Assembly: GCA_030064835.1 (NCBI GenBank)
Contig: JASJEE010000059.1
Span: forward strand, 1-37,459
Length of the DNA: 37,459 nucleotides
Direction: 5' to 3'
Source: Microcoleaceae cyanobacterium MO_207.B10
GTDB taxonomy: Bacteria > Cyanobacteriota > Cyanobacteriia > Cyanobacteriales > Microcoleaceae
The notes beneath the pieces were generated by a model, which was not told the DNA's origin, ran no database searches, and saw only the letters and a program-made list of their open reading frames with translations. This document shows positions 8,118 through 17,300 of the stretch, piece by piece. Both the position numbers and the translations under genes were made by a program. Position 1 is the first letter of the stretch. Each line of letters begins with the position of its first letter.

Positions 8118-9077
8118 TCAATTATCCTCTCCAGCATGATAAGAACTACGAACTAGAGGGCCAGAGCGAACATGAAAAAAGCCCATTTCTCTAGCGATCG
8201 CCCCAAACTGCTCAAACTCCTCTGGTGTCCAATATTTTTCCACAGGCAAATGTGCTAAAGAAGGTCGCATATACTGGCCAATAGTCAAGCGATCGCATCC
8301 CACCCCTCTCAAATCAGTCATTGCCTCAACTACCTCAGCCTCAGTTTCTCCATGGCCCAGCATTAACCCCGACTTAGTAGGGATACTAGGGTTTAACTCC
8401 TTAACAATCCGCAATACATCAAGCGATCGCTCATACTTAGCCCCACGACGCACAGGGCCTTGCAACCGTCGCACCGTCTCAATATTATGGTTATAACAAG
8501 CAGGATGAGCATCCACAACCACCTTAATTCGTGCCCGTTGCCGTTCAGCCAAAGACCCAGACAAACCCTCACCCCTCACCACATCCTGACCACCCCAAAA
8601 ATCAGCAGTCAAAACCTCAACCTTAGTCAACGGATTTCGTTTTTTAATCGCTGCCATAGTCGCCACAAACCAACCAGCACCCCCATCCGGCAAATCATCC
8701 CTAGCCACAGAAGTCAAAACCACATACTCCAAATTCAACAACTCAACTGCTTCAGCCACCTTCTGCGGTTCTTCCGGGTCCAAAGGCATCGGAGCATGAC
8801 CCTTATCCACTTGACAAAATGCACAAGACCTGGTACAGGTAGGACCCATCAGTAAAAAAGTAGCGGTATTTTGGGCATAACATTCACCACGGTTAGGGCA
8901 ACGACCCTCCTCACAGATCGTATGGAGCTGACGCTGCTTTATAATTTTCTGTACTGTAGAAATATCACTAGCTTTTCCCAAAGAAGGACGTAGCCACCTT
9001 GGCATACTCTTAATTTGGGCTTTCATCTCAATAGCATCTACCTGAGTAGATTTTGATTGACCATTTTTTGTCGCCAT
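8118..9077 (-). CDS. lipA: Lipoyl synthase
   Basis: A radical SAM enzyme that inserts two sulfur atoms into protein-bound octanoyl groups to make lipoyl cofactors (pyruvate dehydrogenase, glycine cleavage H protein). From the ATG at 9077 it has 319 residues. Both cluster motifs are present: the auxiliary cluster CX4CX5C at Cys55, Cys60, Cys66, and the radical SAM CX3CX2C at Cys81, Cys85, Cys88. The C-terminal RSSYHA motif contains the conserved Ser that ligates the auxiliary cluster. A start seven codons further upstream (9098) is possible but adds an unlikely hydrophobic peptide. Three HIP1 sites lie within it (8194, 8289, 8423). lipB is not nearby. Confidence 0.96.
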   Translation of the reverse strand: MATKNGQSKSTQVDAIEMKAQIKSMPRWLRPSLGKASDISTVQKIIKQRQLHTICEEGRCPNRGECYAQNTATFLLMGPTCTRSCAFCQVDKGHAPMPLDPEEPQKVAEAVELLNLEYVVLTSVARDDLPDGGAGWFVATMAAIKKRNPLTKVEVLTADFWGGQDVVRGEGLSGSLAERQRARIKVVVDAHPACYNHNIETVRRLQGPVRRGAKYERSLDVLRIVKELNPSIPTKSGLMLGHGETEAEVVEAMTDLRGVGCDRLTIGQYMRPSLAHLPVEKYWTPEEFEQFGAIAREMGFFHVRSGPLVRSSYHAGEDN

Positions 9078-9226
9078 AAAATAAAGATAAAAAAACATAC
9101 TATTCTGAGTCTCTATATTAAATCAGATGAATAATAGAACCCAGGATTAGCTATATTTATGGCTAACGATAAGAATATAAATAAGATTAACTTGAAAACA
9201 CTAACTTATCAGTGGAGGAGCGAGTT

Positions 9227-9763
9227 GTGGGACACAAAATTTTAGTTATCGATGATAGTAAAGTCATTAGGGTAAGAGTCCGAGAAATGCTTCCCCAAGG
9301 AAACTTTAATGTTCTAGAAGCAAAGGACGGCGAAGAGGGACTGAAATTTATTATTAAGGAACGTCCAAACCTGATTATGTTGGATTTTCTACTACCAAAA
9401 GTTACTGGTTGGGAGGTATTTCAGAAAATACAATCCCAGCCTCAACTCAAAAAAATTCCCCTAGTTCTCATGTCGGGTAGAAAAGAAGAGGTAACAGAAA
9501 AAATTCCCGAACCTTTCGATAAACATTATTTTGCTTTTCTAGAAAAACCATTTGAGAAAAAAGAACTAACTGCAGCCATTAAATTAGCTTTTGACTTGGC
9601 CAAAAAACGGCCTGATGAACAGATTGAAGTCGGTTCTTCAGAAGACAGTTCTGCTGAAATTAGAGCATTGCAAGCTCAAGTTAAAAAAATGCAAGCTGAA
9701 ATTGTGGCATTGAAAAAACAAATGGGTCAACTGGTGACTATTATCAGGCAAAAGTTGAAGTAG
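9227..9763 (+). CDS. Response regulator: CheY-like receiver plus C-terminal coiled coil
   Basis: A 178-residue protein. The receiver domain (about 1-125) has the acidic pair in VIDDSK, phosphoacceptor Asp53 in IMLDFLLP, and Lys107 in EKPF. A linker and then a heptad-rich coiled coil (ALQAQVKKMQAEIVALKKQM) end the protein; there is no DNA-binding or enzymatic output domain. A GGAGGAG Shine-Dalgarno at 9214-9220 lies six bases before the GTG at 9227, which decides this start over the GTG at 9212. No histidine kinase lies nearby, so it is an orphan. It probably acts by oligomerising or by protein contact (inference). Confidence 0.9.
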   Translation: MGHKILVIDDSKVIRVRVREMLPQGNFNVLEAKDGEEGLKFIIKERPNLIMLDFLLPKVTGWEVFQKIQSQPQLKKIPLVLMSGRKEEVTEKIPEPFDKHYFAFLEKPFEKKELTAAIKLAFDLAKKRPDEQIEVGSSEDSSAEIRALQAQVKKMQAEIVALKKQMGQLVTIIRQKLK

Positions 9764-10515
9764 TTAGGAACCCAAGGACTGAAGTTCAAGACGATATTAT
9801 AACTGTTAATGCTACCAGGTGGAAATTCAAATAAACTTTGGATCTAACTGGTTTAACTATTACGAATGGCAGTGGAGCATTAACTAAGTGTAATCAACAT
9901 AGATTATACTGGCAAAAAACTCATTGAATAGATGCTGCTTTTGTTGAGCAAGTAGATAAGTTAGCTCTAGAAACAAAGCAACCATTAATCATTAAATTAA
10001 TTGGTTAGGATGATTAACTTAGAATGCTATAATTGCTAATTATGAGAAATTCCAACACTATAACAGTGCTGCAAAAGTTAATTCTCAGGAACTTTAATCG
10101 TTAAGAGAATAGTGCATTAAATAGTGCATTAAGCTGTTTAACCATTGCTGAGATGTCAGCAACAAGAAATGAGCTGTTAGAATTTTATACAGTTTAGTTC
10201 ATACCATAATAGACAAATATTTAGCACTACCAAATATATGGTTTTCTAAAAATACACTATGGTTTTTAGATTGGAGATATTGTCAAGGCGGTAGTAACTC
10301 AAGGCAAAAAGTCTGTACTTATGTAGAGCGTTTCCTGTGTCGGAGTTCTGGAAGTTTTGATATTTCTACTATTTTATTGATCTGTCTTTATCTATCTGAA
10401 TTTTTATTTTCCCCACGAATATGATTAGAGAAATTCGGGGGCTAACTACTGATTATTTATGATTTGTTCACAGTATTTGTGCTTTCCTACTTTCACGATT
10501 AACTAACACCCTATT
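9764..10515. other. Gene-free stretch with remnants of decayed coding sequence
   Basis: There is no intact gene in 750 bp. On the plus strand near 9804-9926 a reading frame gives DDIITVNATRW, a stop, then LDLTGLTITNGSGALT, which resembles the strand-turn repeats of secreted right-handed beta-helix proteins. The following frame holds the ORF scrap VEQVDKLALETKQPLIIKLIG before another stop. Further scraps (for example CLTIAEMSATRNELLEFY near 10135) are open but short. I read it as a degraded surface-protein gene; the assignment is weak. No terminator or RNA gene was seen. Confidence 0.4.
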
Positions 10516-11598
10516 ATGGTAATAGATTCAGAATTTCTAGCTCAATTACAAACCTCTACACCTCGACTACTCAATGTACTCGCAGATTTTTCTCAAGTCA
10601 AAGTCTTAGTAGTTGGAGATTTAACACTTGATGAATTTATGACTGGTCAAGTAGAACGACTTTCTCGTGAAGCACCAGTATTAATTTTGCGTCACGAAAC
10701 TACTGATCGAGTACCTGGAGGTGGAGCTAATGCAGTCTATAATTTTGCTAAGTTAGGCGCTCAGGTTAAGGTTGTGGGTTTAGTGGGAAAAGATGAACAA
10801 GGTATCGCACTGCGCCAGATTTTTGAAATGGCTAGAGTCAATACCACTGGAATTTTAATTGACCCACAGCGCCCCACAGTTACTAAAACCAGAATCTCTG
10901 GTCATGCTCGTCAGTCTGTAACTCAGCAAATTGTGAGGATAGATCGCAAATCAGATGATTTGCCAGATACAGATTTGCAGTTGCAACTAGCGGAGTGTAT
11001 TCAGCGAGAAATTGCGACAGTAGATGCAGTAGTTTGTTCAGACTATGGAGATGGTGTTTTAACAGCACCAGTTATAGATGCAGCTATTTCTCATCGACAA
11101 ATAAGTATTGTAGATACTCAAAAAGATTTACAACGCTACAAAGGTGCAACTCTGTTTACACCAAATCTTCCAGAGGCAGAAAAAGCTGTGGGATATGCCA
11201 TCACTACTTTGGAAAGTCTTTATCAAGCTGGATCTGACCTACTAAAATTAACCGATGCTAGCCAGATTTTAATTACTCGTGGAGAAGAAGGAATGACTCT
11301 ATTTGATCGCAAACAGAGTCCTAATTCTCCTCCACCTTCTTTTACTATTACTGGCAATGATAATGCTTCTATATATTGTTGGCATATTCCAGCTTTTAAC
11401 CGCACTGATGTTTTTGATGTTACTGGCGCCGGTGACACCGTTGTCGCTGCTTTAACCTTGGCGATAGGTATAGGTGCTTCTAATTGGGAAGCTGTAGTTT
11501 TAGGAAATTTAGCTGCTAGTCTGGTGGTGCGTAAATTTGGAACTGCAACTACAACAGTAGATGAAATTAGAGAGGCTTTGCAAGCATTAATTAGTTAA
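10516..11598 (+). CDS. PfkB-family sugar kinase, HldE/RfaE N-terminal-domain type
   Basis: A 360-residue ribokinase-fold enzyme. Its closest resemblance is to the heptose-7-phosphate 1-kinase domain of HldE (RfaE): VLVVGDLTLDEF near the N-terminus, SREAPVLI, the sugar-binding VPGGGANAVYN loop, and the PfkB signature DVTGAGDTVVAA with catalytic Asp307. It has only the kinase domain; the cytidylyl/adenylyltransferase half of bifunctional HldE is absent. A likely role is phosphorylation of a sugar-phosphate for surface polysaccharide synthesis. No other LPS genes are near, so the substrate is inferred from the family alone. It is convergent with the vWA gene, only about 50 bp away. Confidence 0.85.
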   Translation: MVIDSEFLAQLQTSTPRLLNVLADFSQVKVLVVGDLTLDEFMTGQVERLSREAPVLILRHETTDRVPGGGANAVYNFAKLGAQVKVVGLVGKDEQGIALRQIFEMARVNTTGILIDPQRPTVTKTRISGHARQSVTQQIVRIDRKSDDLPDTDLQLQLAECIQREIATVDAVVCSDYGDGVLTAPVIDAAISHRQISIVDTQKDLQRYKGATLFTPNLPEAEKAVGYAITTLESLYQAGSDLLKLTDASQILITRGEEGMTLFDRKQSPNSPPPSFTITGNDNASIYCWHIPAFNRTDVFDVTGAGDTVVAALTLAIGIGASNWEAVVLGNLAASLVVRKFGTATTTVDEIREALQALIS

Positions 11599-11650
11599 TA
11601 CTAACTCTTTGGTCAATGGCGATATTATTGTCAGTATTACAAATTTTTTG

Positions 11651-12286
11651 CTAGTCAAGCAAAGCATGAATCAAAATATCTTTAAGAGAATTGTGCTTAA
11701 TTTCATACGAAAATTTAGCATCAACAATATCACATTTTGCCCCGGCTTCAATCAAATGATCATCAAGAAAAGTCAGATATTCTTTTGTTGCCGGATCATC
11801 ACCTATTTGTAAAAAACTAATTCCTAGTTCATAACTATTATCTGTGCCTGGAACCATATCAAGTTTTTCAGTAGCTTGAATCAGCATATTAATCAGAGTC
11901 TCTTGCTCATCAGATATTTTATCTAATAATATTAAAATAATATCTCCATTCTTAGTTTGCTTTGCATCTCGGCGGTGAAAATAATCATCAATAGCATCTT
12001 GAAGACTGGCGATTAAATCCATTTTTTCTGGAGCTTCTTTTAGCTGAAACAATTGAGCTAACTTAATAACTTCTGTATTCGTATGCTTGAGAAAAGGATT
12101 AGAAGCAAAATAAACAGTGATACCGTCATTATCTAAAGATTGACAATGTTTTGCCAAGTCAATGATTTGTATTTGTGCGGCTCTCCAATCTTCATAATAT
12201 TGATGAGAAGCAGACCAGCTTTCTGGGCTTCTGGCAAAGATAAATGTGTAGTCTCGATTTTTCAGCAATGATAGATTATCAGACAT
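11651..12286 (-). CDS. von Willebrand A-like protein with a degenerate MIDAS motif
   Basis: A 211-residue protein starting at the ATG at 12286, which follows TTAGGAAAG, a plausible Shine-Dalgarno. It aligns by eye with cyanobacterial vWA proteins that begin RDYTxVIDRSGSM: here RDYTFIFARSPES (11-23). The first MIDAS Asp is Ala18 and the second Ser is Glu22, while Ser20 and a later Asp (in ILILLDK) remain. Conserved segments elsewhere include GITVYFAS, DLIASLQDAIDDYF and ISFLQIGDDPATKEYL. It probably keeps the fold but not classical metal binding; it may be a scaffold or a paralogue losing function. No partner gene is adjacent. Confidence 0.75.
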   Translation of the reverse strand: MSDNLSLLKNRDYTFIFARSPESWSASHQYYEDWRAAQIQIIDLAKHCQSLDNDGITVYFASNPFLKHTNTEVIKLAQLFQLKEAPEKMDLIASLQDAIDDYFHRRDAKQTKNGDIILILLDKISDEQETLINMLIQATEKLDMVPGTDNSYELGISFLQIGDDPATKEYLTFLDDHLIEAGAKCDIVDAKFSYEIKHNSLKDILIHALLD

Positions 12287-12507
12287 AGACTTTCCTAAGA
12301 TTTTAGTTCTGAAATATGTAGTGTTTTTATACCATGATAAATAGTAGCAAGGGCAATTAGTTAATGTCAATTAAATTAATCTGAAGTTATAAAATATAGG
12401 TATTTTAGACTAATATGCTATTTGGTTAAATAATTTACAAATAGGGCAGCACGGAGCCTTGATTAAGTAGAATAAAAAGATTTTTCTAAAGATATAACAT
12501 TACTCAT

Positions 12508-13779
12508 CTATAAGCTAGGAACTAATACTGTAGCTACATAACAATTTGGAGATAAATACTTCTCAGCTAAATTAAGTAATTCTTGGGGCCGAAATTTGGC
12601 GATTTTTTGGGGATAAGTTAATGCTAAATCTGGAGTTGCTATAGTAAAGTAATATCCATAAAGACCTGCTAACTGTCCAGGACTTTCAGTGGAAAACACA
12701 TAATCATTAGATAATAAACGTTTACACCGAGCTAATTCTCCTTCCTCAATATCCAAAGTTAATAACTCAAAGAGGCGATCACAAATCCTGGCCTCTACCT
12801 CGGGAATATCTTCTGCTGCTAGCATAGCGCTAATTGTAAATAAACTTGAATCCTGCTGTAGGGAAAAATTGCTACAAATTCCTTGGACTAAACCCAACTC
12901 TTCCCGTAACTCTCTAACCAGTCTAGAACTTCGCCCATCAGCGAGCAGCACTGACAATAAATCTAATCCATAAGCATCATCTATTCCATCTACTCCCGGA
13001 CCGATCCAAGCCATTGTGAGGCGACCTTGTTCTAAACGAGGTAAACATATTTCCTGGCGACGAACAGTAGTAATAAGTGGTTCCGCTTCTATTTTCGCCC
13101 TGGGACAGTTACAACTTTTTTCTGTAAACTTTTCAAAAGCTTTGCTTACTAACTCTATAGCGTGCGATCGCTCTATTCCTCCAACAACAACCACCGCCAT
13201 ATTTTCTGGTTGATAATGATTTTGGTGAAAACAGCGCATCTCATCAACTTTTCGCTGTCTAAGTAGCTCTTCAGTCCCCATAATTGAACGTCGATAAGGA
13301 TGATGTTGGTAAACGTTCTCCATTACTGCTTGAAAACCTAACGAGTCAGGACAATCTTGTGATTCGCGTATTTCTTCAAGTACAACTTCTAGTTCCCTAT
13401 TAAATTCTGATTCTGGAATCGAAGCACGCAATAATAACTCTGCCAGTGCCGATACTATCTCTTCTATATATTGAGCTGCAGTGGTGACGAAAAAGTGAGC
13501 ATAGTCGTGACTTGTGGCTGCATTTGCCATCCCACCATGATTTTCAATGATTTGATCGAATATACCGGGGCCTAATTTTTCCGTGCCCTTAAAAATCATG
13601 TGTTCTAGAAAATGAGCCATCCCAGACCAATGATCTGGTTCTTCCCTAGCGCCAGCCCTTACCCAAACATCCAGAACTACAACAGGGGTTGTGGGAATAT
13701 ACTGATGAATAATTGTTAAACCATTCTCCAGCTTAACTAAATTAACTGGAAAGTTCGGACTGTAAGTTGCTACAGACAA
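12508..13779 (-). CDS. M16-family zinc peptidase (processing-peptidase-like)
   Basis: A 423-residue protein. The inverted zinc motif HFLEH at 56-60 supplies two His ligands and the catalytic Glu59, and the third ligand is a Glu in the ELEVVLEEI segment (131-136), at the family spacing. The C-terminal half has the second M16 domain (LPRLEQGRLTMAWIGPG and RSSRLVRELREELGLVQGI). M16B enzymes degrade or process peptides. Cyanobacteria usually have an active and an inactive copy; only the active type is here. No signal peptide is evident. A HIP1 site lies at 13164. It is monocistronic. Confidence 0.9.
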   Translation of the reverse strand: MSVATYSPNFPVNLVKLENGLTIIHQYIPTTPVVVLDVWVRAGAREEPDHWSGMAHFLEHMIFKGTEKLGPGIFDQIIENHGGMANAATSHDYAHFFVTTAAQYIEEIVSALAELLLRASIPESEFNRELEVVLEEIRESQDCPDSLGFQAVMENVYQHHPYRRSIMGTEELLRQRKVDEMRCFHQNHYQPENMAVVVVGGIERSHAIELVSKAFEKFTEKSCNCPRAKIEAEPLITTVRRQEICLPRLEQGRLTMAWIGPGVDGIDDAYGLDLLSVLLADGRSSRLVRELREELGLVQGICSNFSLQQDSSLFTISAMLAAEDIPEVEARICDRLFELLTLDIEEGELARCKRLLSNDYVFSTESPGQLAGLYGYYFTIATPDLALTYPQKIAKFRPQELLNLAEKYLSPNCYVATVLVPSL

Positions 13780-13924
13780 TTGTTTTAATATAAAAATTTA
13801 GTCTAGTTTATCCATATATGTTTTAAAGCTTTCTCATTGAGAAATTTGTAAAATTTAATACTAATCTCAAATCCGCTTACTTTGGAGAATAAAGTTATAG
13901 CGCTACGCAAAAACTCCCATTTTG

Positions 13925-13951
13925 GTAGGGGTTTTGTCTCCAAACCCCTAC
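13925..13951. repeat. Perfect hairpin in the gene-free stretch 13780-14304
   Basis: GTAGGGGTTT (13925-13934) and AAACCCCTAC (13942-13951) form a 10-bp stem with a 7-nt loop. There is no T run, so it is not a classical terminator. The spacer also contains the palindrome at 14056, repeat R2 and the terminator at 14198; I see no gene in it. Confidence 0.6.
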
Positions 13952-14055
13952 GGGGAATGAATTCTACCGATACCACCTAATTTGATATAATGTCGTGTCT
14001 ATTTGAATACCTACAAGACAAATTTTACAGGGGTTTACCTCCAGGGTATACCAAA

Positions 14056-14083
14056 GTAGGGACCTTGCATGCAACGTCCCTAC
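14056..14083. repeat. 28-bp palindrome GTAGGGAC...GTCCCTAC
   Basis: GTAGGGAC, then a core TTGCATGCAA, then GTCCCTAC; it is palindromic except at one base pair (C64/C75). I know this motif as a frequent dispersed palindrome in cyanobacterial genomes. Confidence 0.7.
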
Positions 14084-14140
14084 AAGGTTTTGGTTCTGGC
14101 TATGTAGTTCATCAAGAGCGAAAAGCGCTGTAGGGAACAG
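14079..14140 (+). repeat. Dispersed repeat R2, copy 2
   Basis: Contains GTTCATCAAGAGCGAAAA then GCGCTGTA, preceded by ACAAGGTTTTGG, as at 6521-6577. It overlaps the edge of the 14056 palindrome and runs directly into a degenerate GGGAACA heptamer array (14133-14153). Confidence 0.7.
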
Positions 14141-14197
14141 GGAGTAGGAAGCAAGGGAAAATTTGTAGAAGTTCTGATTCCTGAAAGCTGAAAGCTT

Positions 14198-14240
14198 GAA
14201 AAAAAGCGTAGTCAAATCTCAAAAAATGATTGACTACGCT
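14198..14240 (-). terminator. Rho-independent terminator of the giant repeat protein gene
   Basis: An 11-bp perfect stem AGCGTAGTCAA/TTGACTACGCT (14205-14215 with 14230-14240) is followed on the minus strand by TTTTTTT. It lies 65 bp beyond the stop codon at 14305. Confidence 0.85.
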
Positions 14241-14304
14241 GAAGATTAAATATTAGATTCAACTGCCTTAGTTTTACTTCTAAGTGCAGTTACAAAACGT
14301 TTTA

Positions 14305-17300
14305 TTAGAACTCTGAACTACCCACGATAATATCATCACGACGGACATTACCAATATTCACACCAGTAACATTTTCACCACCAAATGTACTGATGAAGAC
14401 TGGTTGACCAGGACCAGGAACAGTTTGAACAAAAGTTGCAGCCTGATCTGGATTTAGGTCTTGCCGAACTGTATAACTAGCATCTGCTAAGTTTGAGAAG
14501 CCATAGTTACCGTTGACATCACTAGCAACAAATATTTCATCAGCATCTCGAACAGAGTTGTTATTCTGATCGAAGTAAATAACAATTCCACCAATACCAG
14601 GTTCACCAGCATCTAGGAAACCGTTGCCATTCAGGTCTTCAAAAGTTACCCCACTAATACTACCAGTACCTGTTGTTGTTGGTGGTGGTGGTGGGGGTGC
14701 TATAGGTGGTAAAGGTTGTGGGTTAGTGCTGTTACCAAAGTTGACAAAGTTAGCATCATCTCCTGCAAACAGTGTAACAGTTGGGTCTTGATTAGTTTGG
14801 AATAGACCTGGTGGTGGCACCTGTCGAACTGTATAAGTACCAGGTGGTAAATCTGTAAAGTCATATACTCCCAACGAATCTGTGACTGCAGTACGTTCCT
14901 CATTATCTAGTATGAGGTTACCGTTGCGATCTAAGAATACTGTTACACCAGGGATACCTGTTTCTACAAAACCAGGTGTACCATCTGGTCCTGGAGGAAT
15001 ATTATCAATTAGACCATTACCATTAATATCGTTGAAAACAATACCACCAAGGTCTACAAAAGGAAGCACAGCAGGTTCTAAATTTGTGGGATTGTTAGCA
15101 AAGTTAACAAAGTCAGCGTTATCCCCAGCTGCCAAGGTGACTACAACAGGACTTGGAACATTAGAGTCAGTGAAACCAGGTCGTGGTTCCTGACGAACAA
15201 CATAAGTTCCTGGATCTACATTCGGGATATCATAGCGACCAAATTGGTCAGTGAAAGCAAATCGTTCACCATCATCTCGTTCCCCATTCTCATTAGCATC
15301 TATGTAGATAGTAACATTAGGTAGTTGAAGTTCACCTGGATCTGCCTGACCATCACCGTTATCATCTATAAATGCAATACCAGAAATATTAGCACGGGCA
15401 GCAGGAGGAAGTACCGGAGACTGCCCAAAGTCAATTACTTGGTTAGAGTTCCCAAACTCGTCAACAGTAATTGTCAGATCCGTTAGAGTTGTAGGAACAA
15501 ACCCTTGTGAAACTGCAGTTGGATCGTTTGGATCTGTAGGAGGTATAACATCTCGTGGTATCAGTCGTAATGTGTAAGTACCTGGGGACAAACCAACAAT
15601 TGCATAGTCTCCGTTGGTATCTGTGAAGGTATTAGGTTCAATATCTGGGTTGTCAAGAATGCCATTGTTGTTGATATCAACATAGATCTGGAAACCAGGA
15701 ACACCCCTTTCTACAAATTCATCAGGGTCAAGGATACCATTACCATTAGCATCGCTAAAGTCTTGAATACCATTACTGTTAAAGTCTTCAAAGACAGTTC
15801 CCGTAATTATGGTTTGCGGTTGATTTCCAAAGTTGTAAACAACACTGCTACCACCGCCAACAGTTACAACTGCTGGTGGAGTAGTTTGAGTGAACCCTGT
15901 ACGAATAACTTGTAGAAGCGGAAATGATCCTGATACATCAGGAGGTATATTTAAACCATAAGTACCACCAGGACCACTAATTTGGTTAGGTTCAAATCCT
16001 TGTATCCTGCCGTCTTGGTGGGTATCCAAAAATACTTCAACACCAGGTAAACCGACTTCCCCTTTTAGAGGTTCAAATAGTCCGTTACCGTTGTTGTCAG
16101 CAAATACAATACCACTAACAGTATTTGGCTGTGGTGATCTGACGTTAACACCGAGATCAATATCAGTGATACTTTGACCAAAGGGAAGATTAATTGGAGT
16201 TGGTGTGATATTCGGGCCTGGTGCTACATCACCGACAGTAACATTAATAATTGGGCGAGTTGCAGTTAGGAATAAGTTTTCTTGCTGAACTACATCAACT
16301 GTATAATTACCAGGAGTTACACCATTAAATATGTAACGACCATCAGGATCTGTGAAGGTTTCAGGTTCATCTAGATCGAGTACACCATCGCCATCTACAT
16401 CTTCGCCTTCATCTAGTACCCCATTACCATTTACATCTTCAGCACTATCAAGCGTCCCATCACCATCTATATCTAGGAAAACTTGAGCAGTTGGAATACC
16501 TGCTTCCCCTGAATCCTGAACTCCACTGTTATTACTGTCAGTAAAGATGATACCACTAATAAGGGTGTTCGGGTCAAAGATACTGGTATCGCCAAAGTTA
16601 TAGACGACAGTCTGACCAGGAACAAGTGAAACTAGGGGAGTAGGAGTAGTGTTAACAAAACCAGCAGGTGGTGTTTCTAATACTCTGAAGTTTCCTGGTG
16701 GTAATGTAAACCGATATTCCCCGTTAGTATCTGTGCGGGTAACTGGTTCATTAGCATCTGGTAGACCATTATCATTGAGGTCTACAAAAAATTCGACATC
16801 TATGAGTCTTGGTTCGTCTGGACCTGCTAAACCGTCTGCATTGCGATCGTCAAATTTAACCCCAGTAATTGTACCTCTGCTATCAGTATCTACGAAAGGT
16901 GGAGTTGGTGGAGGAACTGGACCTGGTGGAGGAACTGGACCTGGTGGAGGAATTATTCCTTGTTCTGGTTGGTTGCCAATATTAACGAAATCAACATTTT
17001 GACCGTCAGCTAAGTTAATTACTGGATCTGGAGTGGTTTGGGTGAAACCTGGTTGCTGAACTTCCCTGACCACATAAGTAGCAGGTGCTAAACTTGTCAA
17101 GCTATAGCGACCATCTGCATTAGTAATAGATGTGGGTTCACCAGAGTCTAGAACATTGTTATCATTCAGGTCTAGATAAATAGTGAATCCAGCTAGACCA
17201 GCTTCGTTAGGTTCGACTTGATTATTACCATTGATGTCATTAAATTTAACACCACTGATTGTGCCTCCTCCTGTTACTTGACTAGCAGACCTAGAACCTT

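Noticed and set aside
8460-8855. 131-codon plus-strand ORF opposite lipA
   Set aside because: Antisense shadow of lipA, whose motifs are unmistakable; no start context or family resemblance.
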